A stretch of 5,990 nucleotides of DNA, taken from Desulfamplus sp. GTDB taxonomy: Bacteria; Desulfobacterota; Desulfobacteria; Desulfobacterales; Desulfobacteraceae. Where the stretch lies: assembly GCA_015232935.1 (NCBI GenBank), contig JADFYT010000155.1, positions 1 to 5,990 on the forward strand. Direction: 5' to 3'. Each line of letters starts with the position of its first letter. Within the stretch, counting starts at the first letter, position 1. A program made the translations under genes and the position numbers. Below the pieces are notes generated by a model. The model did no database searches. It was not told where the DNA came from and worked only from the letters and a program-made list of their open reading frames with translations. Positions 1 through 5,843 of the stretch are shown here, piece after piece.

Positions 1-2
1 TT

Positions 3-176
3 ACAGATCCATCTGCATGGACAATCTGCGATGCTGCCAGAGTTCATCCTGACTGCCGGGGGTTAATGGGAGGGGTGATTCATGACAAATATCTCTATAT
101 GGCACCGTTTGAAATTGATGCTGGTGAACACAGTGGTCTGATGGTACGCGTGAATTTAGATTGTGCCTTTGAATAG
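3..176 (+). CDS. C-terminal end of a repeat protein (partial, 5' end outside window)
   Basis: An open frame enters from the left edge and ends at TAG 174-176, giving 57 visible residues. It contains one copy of the repeat seen in the minus-strand protein at 2068-2598. The shared pattern is DP-S-W, then D, then HP--RG, then a D-(K/R)-Y-(L/I)-Y-(x)2-P strand-like stretch; the local motifs are HPDCRG and DKYLYMAPFEID. After this repeat the protein ends with MVRVNLDCAFE, so this is a natural C terminus and not a random break. There is no start codon because the 5' part is missing. I infer that it is the lost 3' end of the minus-strand repeat gene, displaced by inversion; a separate paralogue is the alternative. 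The function is unknown. The roughly 53-58 residue repeat with a DGRY-YL-P core resembles a beta-propeller blade, but I cannot name a family. Confidence 0.75.
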   Translation, partial: TDPSAWTICDAARVHPDCRGLMGGVIHDKYLYMAPFEIDAGEHSGLMVRVNLDCAFE

Positions 177-322
177 ACAGACTATGCGACAATAAAGATA
201 ACGTTTATGAGCATTTTTTATTTTGCTGATTATAAAGAATAAATTTCAACCCCAATTATCGATGGATTGAAAATCCTGAACAACAAGAACGAAAATACAA
301 TTTTATCAAAGAGGTTGTTGTA
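177..322. other. Intergenic stretch upstream of the ACP-AMT gene
   Basis: This 146-base AT-rich gap lies between the repeat-protein stop and the ACP-AMT start. A Shine-Dalgarno-like AAAGAGG at 308-314 sits 8 bases before the ATG at 323. A TACAAT at 296-301 could be a -10 element, but there is no -35 hexamer at normal distance: the nearest TTGAAA, at 267-272, leaves a 23-base spacer. No convincing terminator or RNA gene is seen. Confidence 0.5.
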
Positions 323-2125
323 ATGAACAAGCAGGAAGAGATTATCAGTTTTCTTAAAGTTTTCATGGAAAAGGCATTACCTGCAACACCCGGGGATGAT
401 TATCTTGAAATACCGTTTCTGGAGATGGGTGCAAATTCGCTGATTCTGATGCAGGTTCAGCAGGCAATAGAAAACAGATATAAAATTACCATTGAAATTC
501 CCATGTTTTTTGAGGAACTCACCAATATTTCGGCATTGGTGGAATATATTGCCGCCAACAGCACTGCCTTGCAAAGTGATAAAACACCTGACTCTGAAAT
601 GACTTCTGAAGCGGCAAACGCCTCTTCCTGGTTACAGGTTCAGGAGGCAGATCATCCTCAATCGGTAATGCCCTCCCCTCCTGCTTCGCAAGCTTCTTTC
701 ATGCAAAAAACCGCAACTGCAAGGTCTGATATTCCGCAGTTTGTCACACCAAAGTTTACTGCTCGGAAATTCAGCACTCCTGAGGTTGCCACTCAGCACT
801 TTACAGATCCAGAGTTTACAGGCCAAAAGCCCAACAATCCACAGCGTTCTGATTTTCAGTTTACAGGGGATTCTACCCTGCTTGATTCAATCTTCACCCA
901 GCAGATGCAGGCAGCTTCACAGACCATCACCAATATTGTTGCACAGCAGCTTCAGTTTCTGGGTGAGATTGGAGTTTCTTCTATAACAGAACGTCAGACT
1001 GCTCCATTAATACATGATGCTCCATTAACAGAGGATGAAAACATCACATCCAAAAATACCCCGACGTCACTATCTTCTATACATGGTTCAGAACAGACTT
1101 CCGCATCAGTAAAAGAATCTGGAAAAAACAATGCCTCTGAAAAAAAGAGTGCATCTGCACCCAAAAAACCCTCATCATCTGCCTTGATGCACAAGATGTT
1201 ATCACCTCTTGAGATCCGGGCAAGGGGACTTACTCAAATTCAAAGAGAGCATCTTGAGTCTCTTATCACAAGTTACACAAAGCGTACCCGAAAATCCAGG
1301 GAGCTTACAGCCCTGTATCGTCCAGTTCTTGCAGACAGCCGTGCAGCAGTGGGATTTCGATTCACCACAAAAGAGATGCTTTATCCGATAACCGGCAAAT
1401 ATGGCAAAGGTGCCAGAGTCTGGGATATTGACGGAAACGAATATGTTGATATCACAATGGGACAGGGTGTTATCCTGTTTGGCCATGACCCTGACTTCAT
1501 AAAAGATGCCCTTGAAAATTCCAGGTCTGACAGGCTTCTTGGGCCCCGTCCTTCTGAAGCGGGTGAGGCTGCCCGGATTATATGTGAATTAACCGGCATG
1601 GAGAGGGTAACCTTTACAAATACCGGAACAGAGGCTGTAATGGCTGCGGTCAGGCTTGCCCGTGCTGCCACACAGCGTAATAAAATAGTGATGTTTGAAA
1701 ATGCCTATCATGGCCATGCTGATAATGTCATGGGTCGTGCAGTCTGGAATGATAACAACACTCTTGATACAGTGCCCGTGGCTCCTGGAATAACTCAAGG
1801 GGCTGTAGATGATCTCTGGGTATTGGAGTATGATACAGAACATGCTCTTGATTTTATCGGCTCTCATGCTGATGAGATTGCAGCAGTGATAGTAGAACCT
1901 GTGCAGAGCAGAAGACCTGACCTTCAACCTCGTGAATTTCTCCATAAACTTCGGGAACTTACAAGCAAAACCGGCATTATCTTCATATTTGACGAGATGA
2001 TAACAGGATTTCGGGTTCATCCGGGCGGAGCACAGGCTATCTTTGGCGTAAAGGCTGATATCGCGACCTATGGAAAGGTGCTTGGTGGTGGTATGCCCAT
2101 AGGTGTGGTGGCAAAATCAAGCTGA
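323..2125 (+). CDS. ACP-aminotransferase PKS/NRPS module, truncated in the AMT domain
   Basis: The 600-residue frame starts at ATG 323 behind AAAGAGG. Residues 1-75 are a carrier protein with the phosphopantetheine serine Ser39 in GANSL, followed by FFEELTNISALVEYI. That helix resembles the ACPs that precede AMT domains in mycosubtilin/iturin- and microcystin-type synthases. Residues 76-300 are a Ser/Thr/Pro-rich linker with a pentapeptide repeat (138-182) and a helical IVAQQLQFL stretch. From about 303 a class III, PLP-dependent AMT of the glutamate-1-semialdehyde type begins. It shows YRPVLAD, WDIDGNEYVD, the YHGH motif at 462-465, Asp557 in DEMITGFR (PLP ring contact) and Lys585 in TYGKVLGGG (PLP Schiff base). 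Family knowledge says such domains aminate a beta-keto chain on the carrier to give a beta-amino acid. The frame stops 15 residues after Lys585, losing the C-terminal part of the fold and any downstream condensation domain. The last residues (KSS) come from unrelated DNA. As it stands it is probably inactive. Confidence 0.88.
   Translation: MNKQEEIISFLKVFMEKALPATPGDDYLEIPFLEMGANSLILMQVQQAIENRYKITIEIPMFFEELTNISALVEYIAANSTALQSDKTPDSEMTSEAANASSWLQVQEADHPQSVMPSPPASQASFMQKTATARSDIPQFVTPKFTARKFSTPEVATQHFTDPEFTGQKPNNPQRSDFQFTGDSTLLDSIFTQQMQAASQTITNIVAQQLQFLGEIGVSSITERQTAPLIHDAPLTEDENITSKNTPTSLSSIHGSEQTSASVKESGKNNASEKKSASAPKKPSSSALMHKMLSPLEIRARGLTQIQREHLESLITSYTKRTRKSRELTALYRPVLADSRAAVGFRFTTKEMLYPITGKYGKGARVWDIDGNEYVDITMGQGVILFGHDPDFIKDALENSRSDRLLGPRPSEAGEAARIICELTGMERVTFTNTGTEAVMAAVRLARAATQRNKIVMFENAYHGHADNVMGRAVWNDNNTLDTVPVAPGITQGAVDDLWVLEYDTEHALDFIGSHADEIAAVIVEPVQSRRPDLQPREFLHKLRELTSKTGIIFIFDEMITGFRVHPGGAQAIFGVKADIATYGKVLGGGMPIGVVAKSS
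734..868 (+). repeat. Nine degenerate pentapeptide (15-bp) repeats in the ACP-AMT linker
   Basis: Residues 138-182 of the ACP-AMT protein read as nine consecutive five-residue units: PQFVT, PKFTA, RKFST, PEVAT, QHFTD, PEFTG, QKPNN, PQRSD, FQFTG. The consensus is roughly P-(Q/K/E)-F-T-x. The phase is unbroken, so the tract is an in-frame 15-bp tandem array that has diverged. It lies between the carrier and the AMT domain, where a flexible tether is expected. Confidence 0.7.
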
Positions 2126-2598
2126 TAGGGAGATAGATAAATATGGTTTCCGTCAAAGCAGCCACTTACAAAACCACGGCTGTTTGGGTGAAGAATCGTG
2201 GTATCAAAAAAACTCCAGCTTTCCGGATCGTTAAAGTTCAAGGTAGTGTCATATCGCGTAACCTGACCATGGTGTCTAACCTGATTCACATACTGGAAAA
2301 AAGGGATCAGGTAAATATACCGGCCGTCAAACAGAGCATCAACAAAGCCTCGGCTTGCAGGATGAACTTTTGCAGTATCAAAAAAACTCCACCCTTTTGA
2401 ATCATCAAAGGGCAGTGTGGTGTCATAGCGTGCAACCTGCCCCATGGTACCGTTGTTCAATGGTGCAAAATACAGATATCTGCCATCACTGGCGATTCCG
2501 GAAAACCCCCGGCTGTCAGGATTTGCCAAAGTTGTGTCAAATATCTCTATCCCCGTGCTCAGTGGATTTTTCTCTGTATTTTGCGGTAATTGAGTCAT
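2068..2598 (-). CDS. N-terminal part of a DGRY-type repeat protein, truncated
   Basis: The 176-residue frame begins at ATG 2598, with AAAGGAA at 2613-2619 lying 14 bases upstream. No signal peptide or membrane segment is visible. It holds three repeats of 53-58 residues starting near residues 17, 70 and 128. Each has a W/I-(S/E)-(F/I)-FDT start, then P-SRGF, D-G-(R/N)-(Y/H)-(L/I)-Y, P, and ends in HGQVTRYDTTL-F-D or similar. The regular strand-rich pattern suggests beta-propeller blades, but I do not recognise a named family. Residues up to Asp161 belong to the protein. The last 15 (from FATTPMG) are antisense translation of the AMT gene and show that the true 3' end is missing. A matching last repeat lies at 3-176 on the other strand. 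The gene is 78 bases downstream of DUF2442 in the same direction, so it may belong to the operon. Its role is unknown. Confidence 0.8.
   Translation of the reverse strand: MTQLPQNTEKNPLSTGIEIFDTTLANPDSRGFSGIASDGRYLYFAPLNNGTMGQVARYDTTLPFDDSKGWSFFDTAKVHPASRGFVDALFDGRYIYLIPFFQYVNQVRHHGQVTRYDTTLNFNDPESWSFFDTTILHPNSRGFVSGCFDGNHIYLSPYQLDFATTPMGIPPPSTFP
2113..2118. other. Rearrangement junction between the ACP-AMT gene and the repeat-protein gene
   Basis: Reading rightwards, AMT family sequence holds through GMPIGVVA (codon ending 2113). It is then lost and a stop follows at 2123-2125. Reading leftwards, the repeat gene holds through SPYQLD (codon 2118-2116), which aligns with APFEID in the final repeat at 3-176. 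It then becomes the antisense of the AMT and stops at 2068-2070. The two genes therefore meet tail to tail inside their coding regions within about five bases, with an AAA at 2114-2116 as possible microhomology. This is a breakpoint by inference. An assembly chimera cannot be excluded from the sequence. Confidence 0.75.
2201..2391 (-). repeat. Internal direct repeat in the repeat-protein gene
   Basis: The 17-bp string GTATCAAAAAAACTCCA (plus strand) occurs exactly at 2201-2217 and at 2375-2391, 174 bases (58 codons) apart. On the coding strand both copies encode WSFFDT, the start of repeats two and three. Such identity could support slippage or recombination that changes repeat number. Confidence 0.85.
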
Positions 2599-2676
2599 AA
2601 TGCTTTTTAATATTCCTTTTGAGGATTCAAACCAAATATTTACAACACTTAAGTTATGTATATTTTCAACATTCAG
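2599..2676 (-). other. Gap between DUF2442 and the repeat-protein gene
   Basis: This is a 78-base AT-rich spacer. I see no GC-rich hairpin followed by a T run on the minus strand, so transcription from the upstream operon may read through into the repeat gene. A TTGAAA with a TGTAAA 19 bases further on is a poor promoter candidate. An 8-bp palindrome ACTTAAGT is present and has no clear meaning. Confidence 0.4.
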
Positions 2677-2922
2677 TTACGCAGCTTTTTGTTTTACCTG
2701 TGATAACAACATACTTTCAATACTCAAATGATAATCTATATCAGTCCATTCTATACCGGTACCGTGGCAGATAAACCGGTAGTTGGACAACTGTTTCAAT
2801 GTACTTTCCTGAAGTTCCTTGTACCACGACATGGGAGTAAGTATTATTCGACCGTCTTCAAGCTCGACATGCAGATAACGGTCGTCAAAATGGACAGATT
2901 TACCTTTGACTGAAATATTCAT
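2677..2922 (-). CDS. DUF2442 family protein
   Basis: An 81-residue protein from ATG 2922. This start follows a strong GAGGAG (2928-2933) by 5 bases; a TTG five codons upstream is less likely. It has the features of DUF2442: an N-terminal beta-rich half (VHFDDRYLHVELEDGR), the central WYKELQESTLKQLSNYRF segment, then GTGIEWTDIDYHLSIESML near the end. The biochemical function of the family is not established. DUF2442 genes often sit beside DUF4160 genes and the pair has a toxin-antitoxin-like layout; that role is inference only. Here the reading frame overlaps the end of the DUF4160 gene by 23 bases, so the two are translationally linked. It ends in a lysine-rich tail (QVKQKAA). Confidence 0.85.
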   Translation of the reverse strand: MNISVKGKSVHFDDRYLHVELEDGRIILTPMSWYKELQESTLKQLSNYRFICHGTGIEWTDIDYHLSIESMLLSQVKQKAA

Positions 2923-3133
2923 CCCATCTCCTCTCAAATTCAGCTCTATGTGTTTTCAGAATCAATAAAGCTTTTTTTATATCTTTTGGCTTCATGTGAT
3001 TGTTAGTAATTTTCAATGAAGATAACTCGATCTTTGCAAAACCGCTACCTTTTGTTACATGAATATGCTTTGGCTCATGTTCGTTTGCATAAAAGAAAAA
3101 TTTGAAGCCTTCATAAATCAATAAAGTCGGCAT
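2900..3133 (-). CDS. DUF4160 family protein
   Basis: A 77-residue protein from ATG 3133. The start MPTLLIYEGFKFFFYANEHEPKHIHV is typical of DUF4160, with the family's conserved EP-HIHV block at about residues 19-25. A charged helical C-terminal half follows, ending in RAEFERRWDEYF. An upstream in-frame TTG (3148) would overlap the preceding gene and is not needed, because the family's usual N terminus begins at MPT. The gene starts 7 bases after the FkbH-like stop and has only a weak ribosome site, so coupling to FkbH translation is likely. It pairs with DUF2442. The function is unknown. The HIH motif suggests metal or nucleic-acid chemistry only as speculation. Confidence 0.85.
   Translation of the reverse strand: MPTLLIYEGFKFFFYANEHEPKHIHVTKGSGFAKIELSSLKITNNHMKPKDIKKALLILKTHRAEFERRWDEYFSQR
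2928..2933 (-). promoter_or_regulatory. Shine-Dalgarno GAGGAG deciding the DUF2442 start
   Basis: On the minus strand GAGGAG is followed by five bases (ATGGG) and then ATG at 2922. This favours ATG 2922 over the in-frame TTG at 2937. The site lies inside the 3' end of the DUF4160 coding sequence. Confidence 0.75.
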
Positions 3134-3140
3134 CCCGTAC

Positions 3141-4220
3141 CTATCCAATCTTAACAGTAAGATAGCCTGGAAACTCCTGCACTTTGCTCAGATCGTTTTC
3201 AAACACAACAAGACCGTCATCCCGTTTGTGAGATTCATTGAAGTGGTTGAATTTATAGGTCATATACATCATTCTGTTGCGGTCGTTGGGTATCATCTCC
3301 GCAAACAGACGGACTCCGTTTTTGCGTGCTTCATTGCGTATGTGATTTATCATCACCGTGCCGACCCCGCGTGTCATAACCCTGCATGACATCAAAAAGA
3401 GTTTCAGCATCCAGCTCTCTTTTTCGCATTCGATCAGGACAAGACCGATCTTGCCGTACCCGCCATATTTATCATCAAGGCCGGCTATCATAAGGCGATG
3501 CCTGTCTGAGTGTCGAAAAAAGTCAAGCTCGTCGTAGGAGTATGTATAACCGGTTGTATTAAGCTGGTTGGTACGCAAAGTCAGCTCTTCTGCCCGTTTA
3601 AGGTCTTCTTCCCTGGGAGTTCCAATGGTGAGAACCATATCAAGAGTGGCAAGAAAATCCTCCTGAGGCCCCTCAAAGTGCTCTTCAACCTTTTTGCGGG
3701 CCATATCCGCAAGATACATCTGGCGTCTCTTGCTGGAATCCTCGGTGATATATTTAGGTGTTAATTCAGGCATGTCAAGCATTTCACAGATTTGTGCCGC
3801 ATCAATACACAAGACTTCAGGATGTGCGAATGAAACCTCCTGAAGCTCAAATATCTGATCATCTACAAAAGCAAAAGTGTTAATTCCTATGTTAAGATCC
3901 TGTCTGATACGGCCTATTGAGTCTGATTTGGGACCCCAGTGAATCTGGGGATAAAGAAAATACTCTTCGATACCAAGCTCTTTAATTCTTGACATAGCCA
4001 GAGCATGTTCATTTTTTGATGCAATTGATTGAAGAATCCCTCTTTTATCAAGCTCCTGCATGATTTCACGGATTCCGCTTTTCAGCTCTACATGAGGATC
4101 TTCCAGAAGTGTTCCTTCCCATAAAGTATTATCCAGATCCCATACCACGCACTTTATCTTTCGTTCCGACCGCTCGTTGCTGATCGCCTTTTTTTGCTCT
4201 TCCAGTGTTGTAGAACTCAT
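3141..4220 (-). CDS. FkbH-like HAD phosphatase/glyceryl-ACP transferase
   Basis: FkbH-type proteins take 1,3-bisphosphoglycerate, remove phosphate and load the glyceryl group on an ACP, the first step to hydroxy/methoxymalonyl-ACP or glycerate-derived starters. From ATG 4220 the protein has 359 residues. The N-terminal HAD domain shows DLDNTLW with Asp28 and Asp30 (nucleophile and acid/base pair), SKN at 68-70, and the acidic FVDDQ motif with Asp120/Asp121. The C-terminal half is the GNAT-like part of FkbH with GLDDKYGGYGKIG and SCRVMTRGV (Cys279). All key residues are present. An in-frame ATG at 4274 overlaps the dehydrogenase stop as ATGA and would add 18 residues. However, those codons cover a strong AAAGGAG (4234-4240) placed before ATG 4220, so I prefer 4220. 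The neighbouring ACP and FkbI-like dehydrogenase agree with the function. Confidence 0.92.
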   Translation of the reverse strand: MSSTTLEEQKKAISNERSERKIKCVVWDLDNTLWEGTLLEDPHVELKSGIREIMQELDKRGILQSIASKNEHALAMSRIKELGIEEYFLYPQIHWGPKSDSIGRIRQDLNIGINTFAFVDDQIFELQEVSFAHPEVLCIDAAQICEMLDMPELTPKYITEDSSKRRQMYLADMARKKVEEHFEGPQEDFLATLDMVLTIGTPREEDLKRAEELTLRTNQLNTTGYTYSYDELDFFRHSDRHRLMIAGLDDKYGGYGKIGLVLIECEKESWMLKLFLMSCRVMTRGVGTVMINHIRNEARKNGVRLFAEMIPNDRNRMMYMTYKFNHFNESHKRDDGLVVFENDLSKVQEFPGYLTVKIG

Positions 4221-4233
4221 TGTTTGAAGATAT

Positions 4234-4240
4234 CTCCTTT
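4234..4240 (-). promoter_or_regulatory. Shine-Dalgarno AAAGGAG for the FkbH-like gene
   Basis: A perfect AAAGGAG on the minus strand lies 13 bases before ATG 4220. The spacing is longer than usual, but the match is much better than anything before ATG 4274. Both starts may be used. Confidence 0.6.
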
Positions 4241-4270
4241 TAGAATTGCAGATTTCAGAATCATCGGAAC

Positions 4271-5545
4271 TCATTTGGGCAAGGCCGCCTGGTAACGCTG
4301 GTATCCATATCTGGATATGATAATCTGCTGCATCTGGTTGCTGCCCTCAATTATCTCCATTATCTTTGCATCCCTGAAATGACGTTCAACAGGATATGTA
4401 TCAGAACAGCCGTTGGCACCATGTATCTGAACTGCATCGCTTGCCACTTTGAGTGCGGTACGGGATGCGAAATATTTTGCCATTGAGGTCTCCATTATAA
4501 GAGATGGATCCTTGTTCTCCTTGAGGAATGCCGCATTATAACAAAGCATTCTTGCAGCTTGAGTCTGAGTAATCATGTCAGCAATAAGCTCTTGAATTAA
4601 TTGATGCTCCTTGAGAGGGACACCAAACTGTTTTCTTTCGCTGCTGTATTCCAGTGACGCGTCAAGACAGCCCTGAGCAAGACCAAGACAGCCCCATGCA
4701 ATGCAGTAGCGTCCTTGATCCAGAGCTGTACCGGCAACGTGGGAAAATCCAAAGCCTGTTTTACCTACCATGTTCCTGGCAGGTATCCGGCAGTTGTCCA
4801 TATCAAGCCCGGCAAGCATTGCGGAACGAAATCCAAGCATTCCTTTTATGGGTTCAGTGGAAAAGCCCTCTCGTTCCCGCTCTACCAGAAAAGCTGTTGC
4901 TTTGCCCTCAACCTGTGCGAGGATAAGAAAAAGATCGGCCACCTGACCAAATGATATCCATTTTTTTTGACCATTAAGAATATAGCTATCACCATCCAGA
5001 GTCGCTGTAGTCTGGGCGTTTCTGGCATCGCTTCCTATCTTGACTTCAGTAAGCCCAAATCCTCCGATTACCTCTCCTGATGCAAGACGAGGAAGCCAGT
5101 GGTTACGCTGCTCCTGCGTTCCCCATTTGACAATTGCCTGTATCACCATGCTGTGAACCGTAAGAAGAGATACAAGCGAACCGCTGGCGTGCCCCACCTC
5201 TTCACAAAGAAGTCCCCATGTGAGTGCATCCATCTCTTTATGTTCACCGGTCAGGTTCGTGCTGTCGGTGCTCTCAGTCAGGCTTCGGGTGTCAACTTTG
5301 CTGGTCTCAATAAGGCTCAGGGTGCTCACTTTGCCGGTTACAGCCTCGTCATCTCTCTTTTTGCCGGCATAATCAGCAGGAACAAGAGCACCAAGGTAAC
5401 CCTCTTCAGCCATGATCTTTACAAGCTCCAGAGGAGTCTCCTCACGACGATCATACTCTGCGGCAGTGGGAGCGACATGCTTGTCAACAAATCTGCGGAA
5501 CCTTATTCTGGCTTCCTTTTGTTCTGCGGTCAATTCAAAATTCAT
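4271..5545 (-). CDS. FkbI-like acyl-CoA (acyl-ACP) dehydrogenase with an inserted repeat
   Basis: A 424-residue flavoprotein from ATG 5545. It has the family's N-terminal helical domain (FELTAEQKEARIRFRRFV), the middle flavin/substrate domain (GGFGLTEVKIGSDARN, WISFGQVADLFLI), and the C-terminal helices with ERKQFGVPLKEHQLIQ. Near the end is MEIIEGSNQMQQ, where Glu400 matches the catalytic base of this family. FkbI-type members oxidise an ACP-bound glyceryl-derived unit, which fits the adjacent ACP and FkbH-like genes; beta-oxidation is the less likely alternative. Related proteins run directly from ALVPA-YGG into MDALTWGLLCEE. Here about 40 extra residues (roughly 62-103) separate these blocks and contain an eleven-residue tandem repeat. 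The insert is polar and lies between helices, so it may be a surface loop. The stop overlaps the upstream FkbH ATG as ATGA. Confidence 0.92.
   Translation of the reverse strand: MNFELTAEQKEARIRFRRFVDKHVAPTAAEYDRREETPLELVKIMAEEGYLGALVPADYAGKKRDDEAVTGKVSTLSLIETSKVDTRSLTESTDSTNLTGEHKEMDALTWGLLCEEVGHASGSLVSLLTVHSMVIQAIVKWGTQEQRNHWLPRLASGEVIGGFGLTEVKIGSDARNAQTTATLDGDSYILNGQKKWISFGQVADLFLILAQVEGKATAFLVEREREGFSTEPIKGMLGFRSAMLAGLDMDNCRIPARNMVGKTGFGFSHVAGTALDQGRYCIAWGCLGLAQGCLDASLEYSSERKQFGVPLKEHQLIQELIADMITQTQAARMLCYNAAFLKENKDPSLIMETSMAKYFASRTALKVASDAVQIHGANGCSDTYPVERHFRDAKIMEIIEGSNQMQQIIISRYGYQRYQAALPK
5240..5338 (-). repeat. 33-bp tandem repeat encoding eleven-residue units inside the dehydrogenase
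   Basis: Residues 70-102 of the dehydrogenase split into TGKVSTLSLIE, TSKVDTRSLTE and a degenerate STDSTNLTGEH. The first two units share about 25 of 33 bases by my count. The array sits in the extra segment absent from ordinary family members, in frame, between ADYAGK and MDALTWG. It looks like a duplicated insert, since the flanking family sequence continues normally on both sides. Confidence 0.75.
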
Positions 5546-5550
5546 GAAAA

Positions 5551-5557
5551 CTCCTTT
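5551..5557 (-). promoter_or_regulatory. Shine-Dalgarno AAAGGAG fixing the dehydrogenase start
   Basis: AAAGGAG on the minus strand stands 5 bases before ATG 5545. The longer in-frame start at 5602 would overlap the ACP gene and add residues with no family resemblance, so 5545 is chosen. Confidence 0.85.
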
Positions 5558-5564
5558 GCTCTTT

Positions 5565-5807
5565 TTATGCCAGTTTACGCTGAATAAAACCAAGGATCGC
5601 ATCTAATGACTTAAAGTTTTCGTAATCAAGGTCTTCGTTTTCAACCTTGAAACCAAATTCCTTTTCTACAAACAACACTAACTGCATGGCAAAAAGGGAG
5701 TTTACCCTGCCGGATGCAAACAGATCCAGGTCAGGAGTGATTTCGTTTATGTTAACGTACTGGCCTACAAACTGTGTCAACTGGGGCATTATATTTTCTG
5801 TAGTCAT
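5565..5807 (-). CDS. Free-standing acyl carrier protein, FkbJ-like
   Basis: An 80-residue acidic carrier protein. The phosphopantetheine site is Ser37 in GRVNSLFAMQLVLFVEKEFGF, where the common DSL is NSL; FkbJ-type ACPs show a similar SLFAMQLV-FVE helix II. The C-terminal part (ENFKSLDAILGFI) matches helix IV of the ACP fold. It would carry the glyceryl-derived unit made by the FkbH-like protein and oxidised by the FkbI-like dehydrogenase. The ATG at 5807 has only a weak AAGAGAA ribosome site. The dehydrogenase starts 19 bases after the stop, consistent with one transcript. It is the first gene of the minus-strand operon visible here. Confidence 0.9.
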   Translation of the reverse strand: MTTENIMPQLTQFVGQYVNINEITPDLDLFASGRVNSLFAMQLVLFVEKEFGFKVENEDLDYENFKSLDAILGFIQRKLA

Positions 5808-5843
5808 TATCAGGTTCTCTTAAATTATCATGTCTATTAAAAA

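Noticed and set aside
1..192. 63-residue open frame on the minus strand
   Set aside because: It is antisense to the repeat-protein C terminus, whose plus-strand frame has clear matching repeats; the minus frame resembles nothing.
195..226. ATAAA/TTTAT stem followed by a T run as a terminator after the repeat protein
   Set aside because: The stem is only five A-T pairs and the T run does not follow it directly; too weak to call.
1..812. TTACAGATCCA shared by 1-11 and 802-812
   Set aside because: Only 11 bases in the same orientation, with no extension on either side. Direct copies would not explain an inversion, and it may be chance.
1589..2020. 143-residue open frame on the minus strand inside the AMT gene
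   Set aside because: The plus strand carries recognisable AMT motifs across the whole stretch, so this is a shadow frame.
2100..2150. Serine-recombinase (Hin/Gin-like) crossover site at the junction
   Set aside because: I see no dyad of the known invertase site type near 2113-2118, and no recombinase gene is in the window.
2143..2600. Plus-strand open frames opposite the repeat gene
   Set aside because: The repeat periodicity and conserved motifs appear only in the minus frame, and each plus frame looks like chance.
5099..5587. 162-residue open frame on the plus strand opposite the dehydrogenase
   Set aside because: The minus strand shows continuous family motifs; the plus frame has no ribosome site or recognisable domain.
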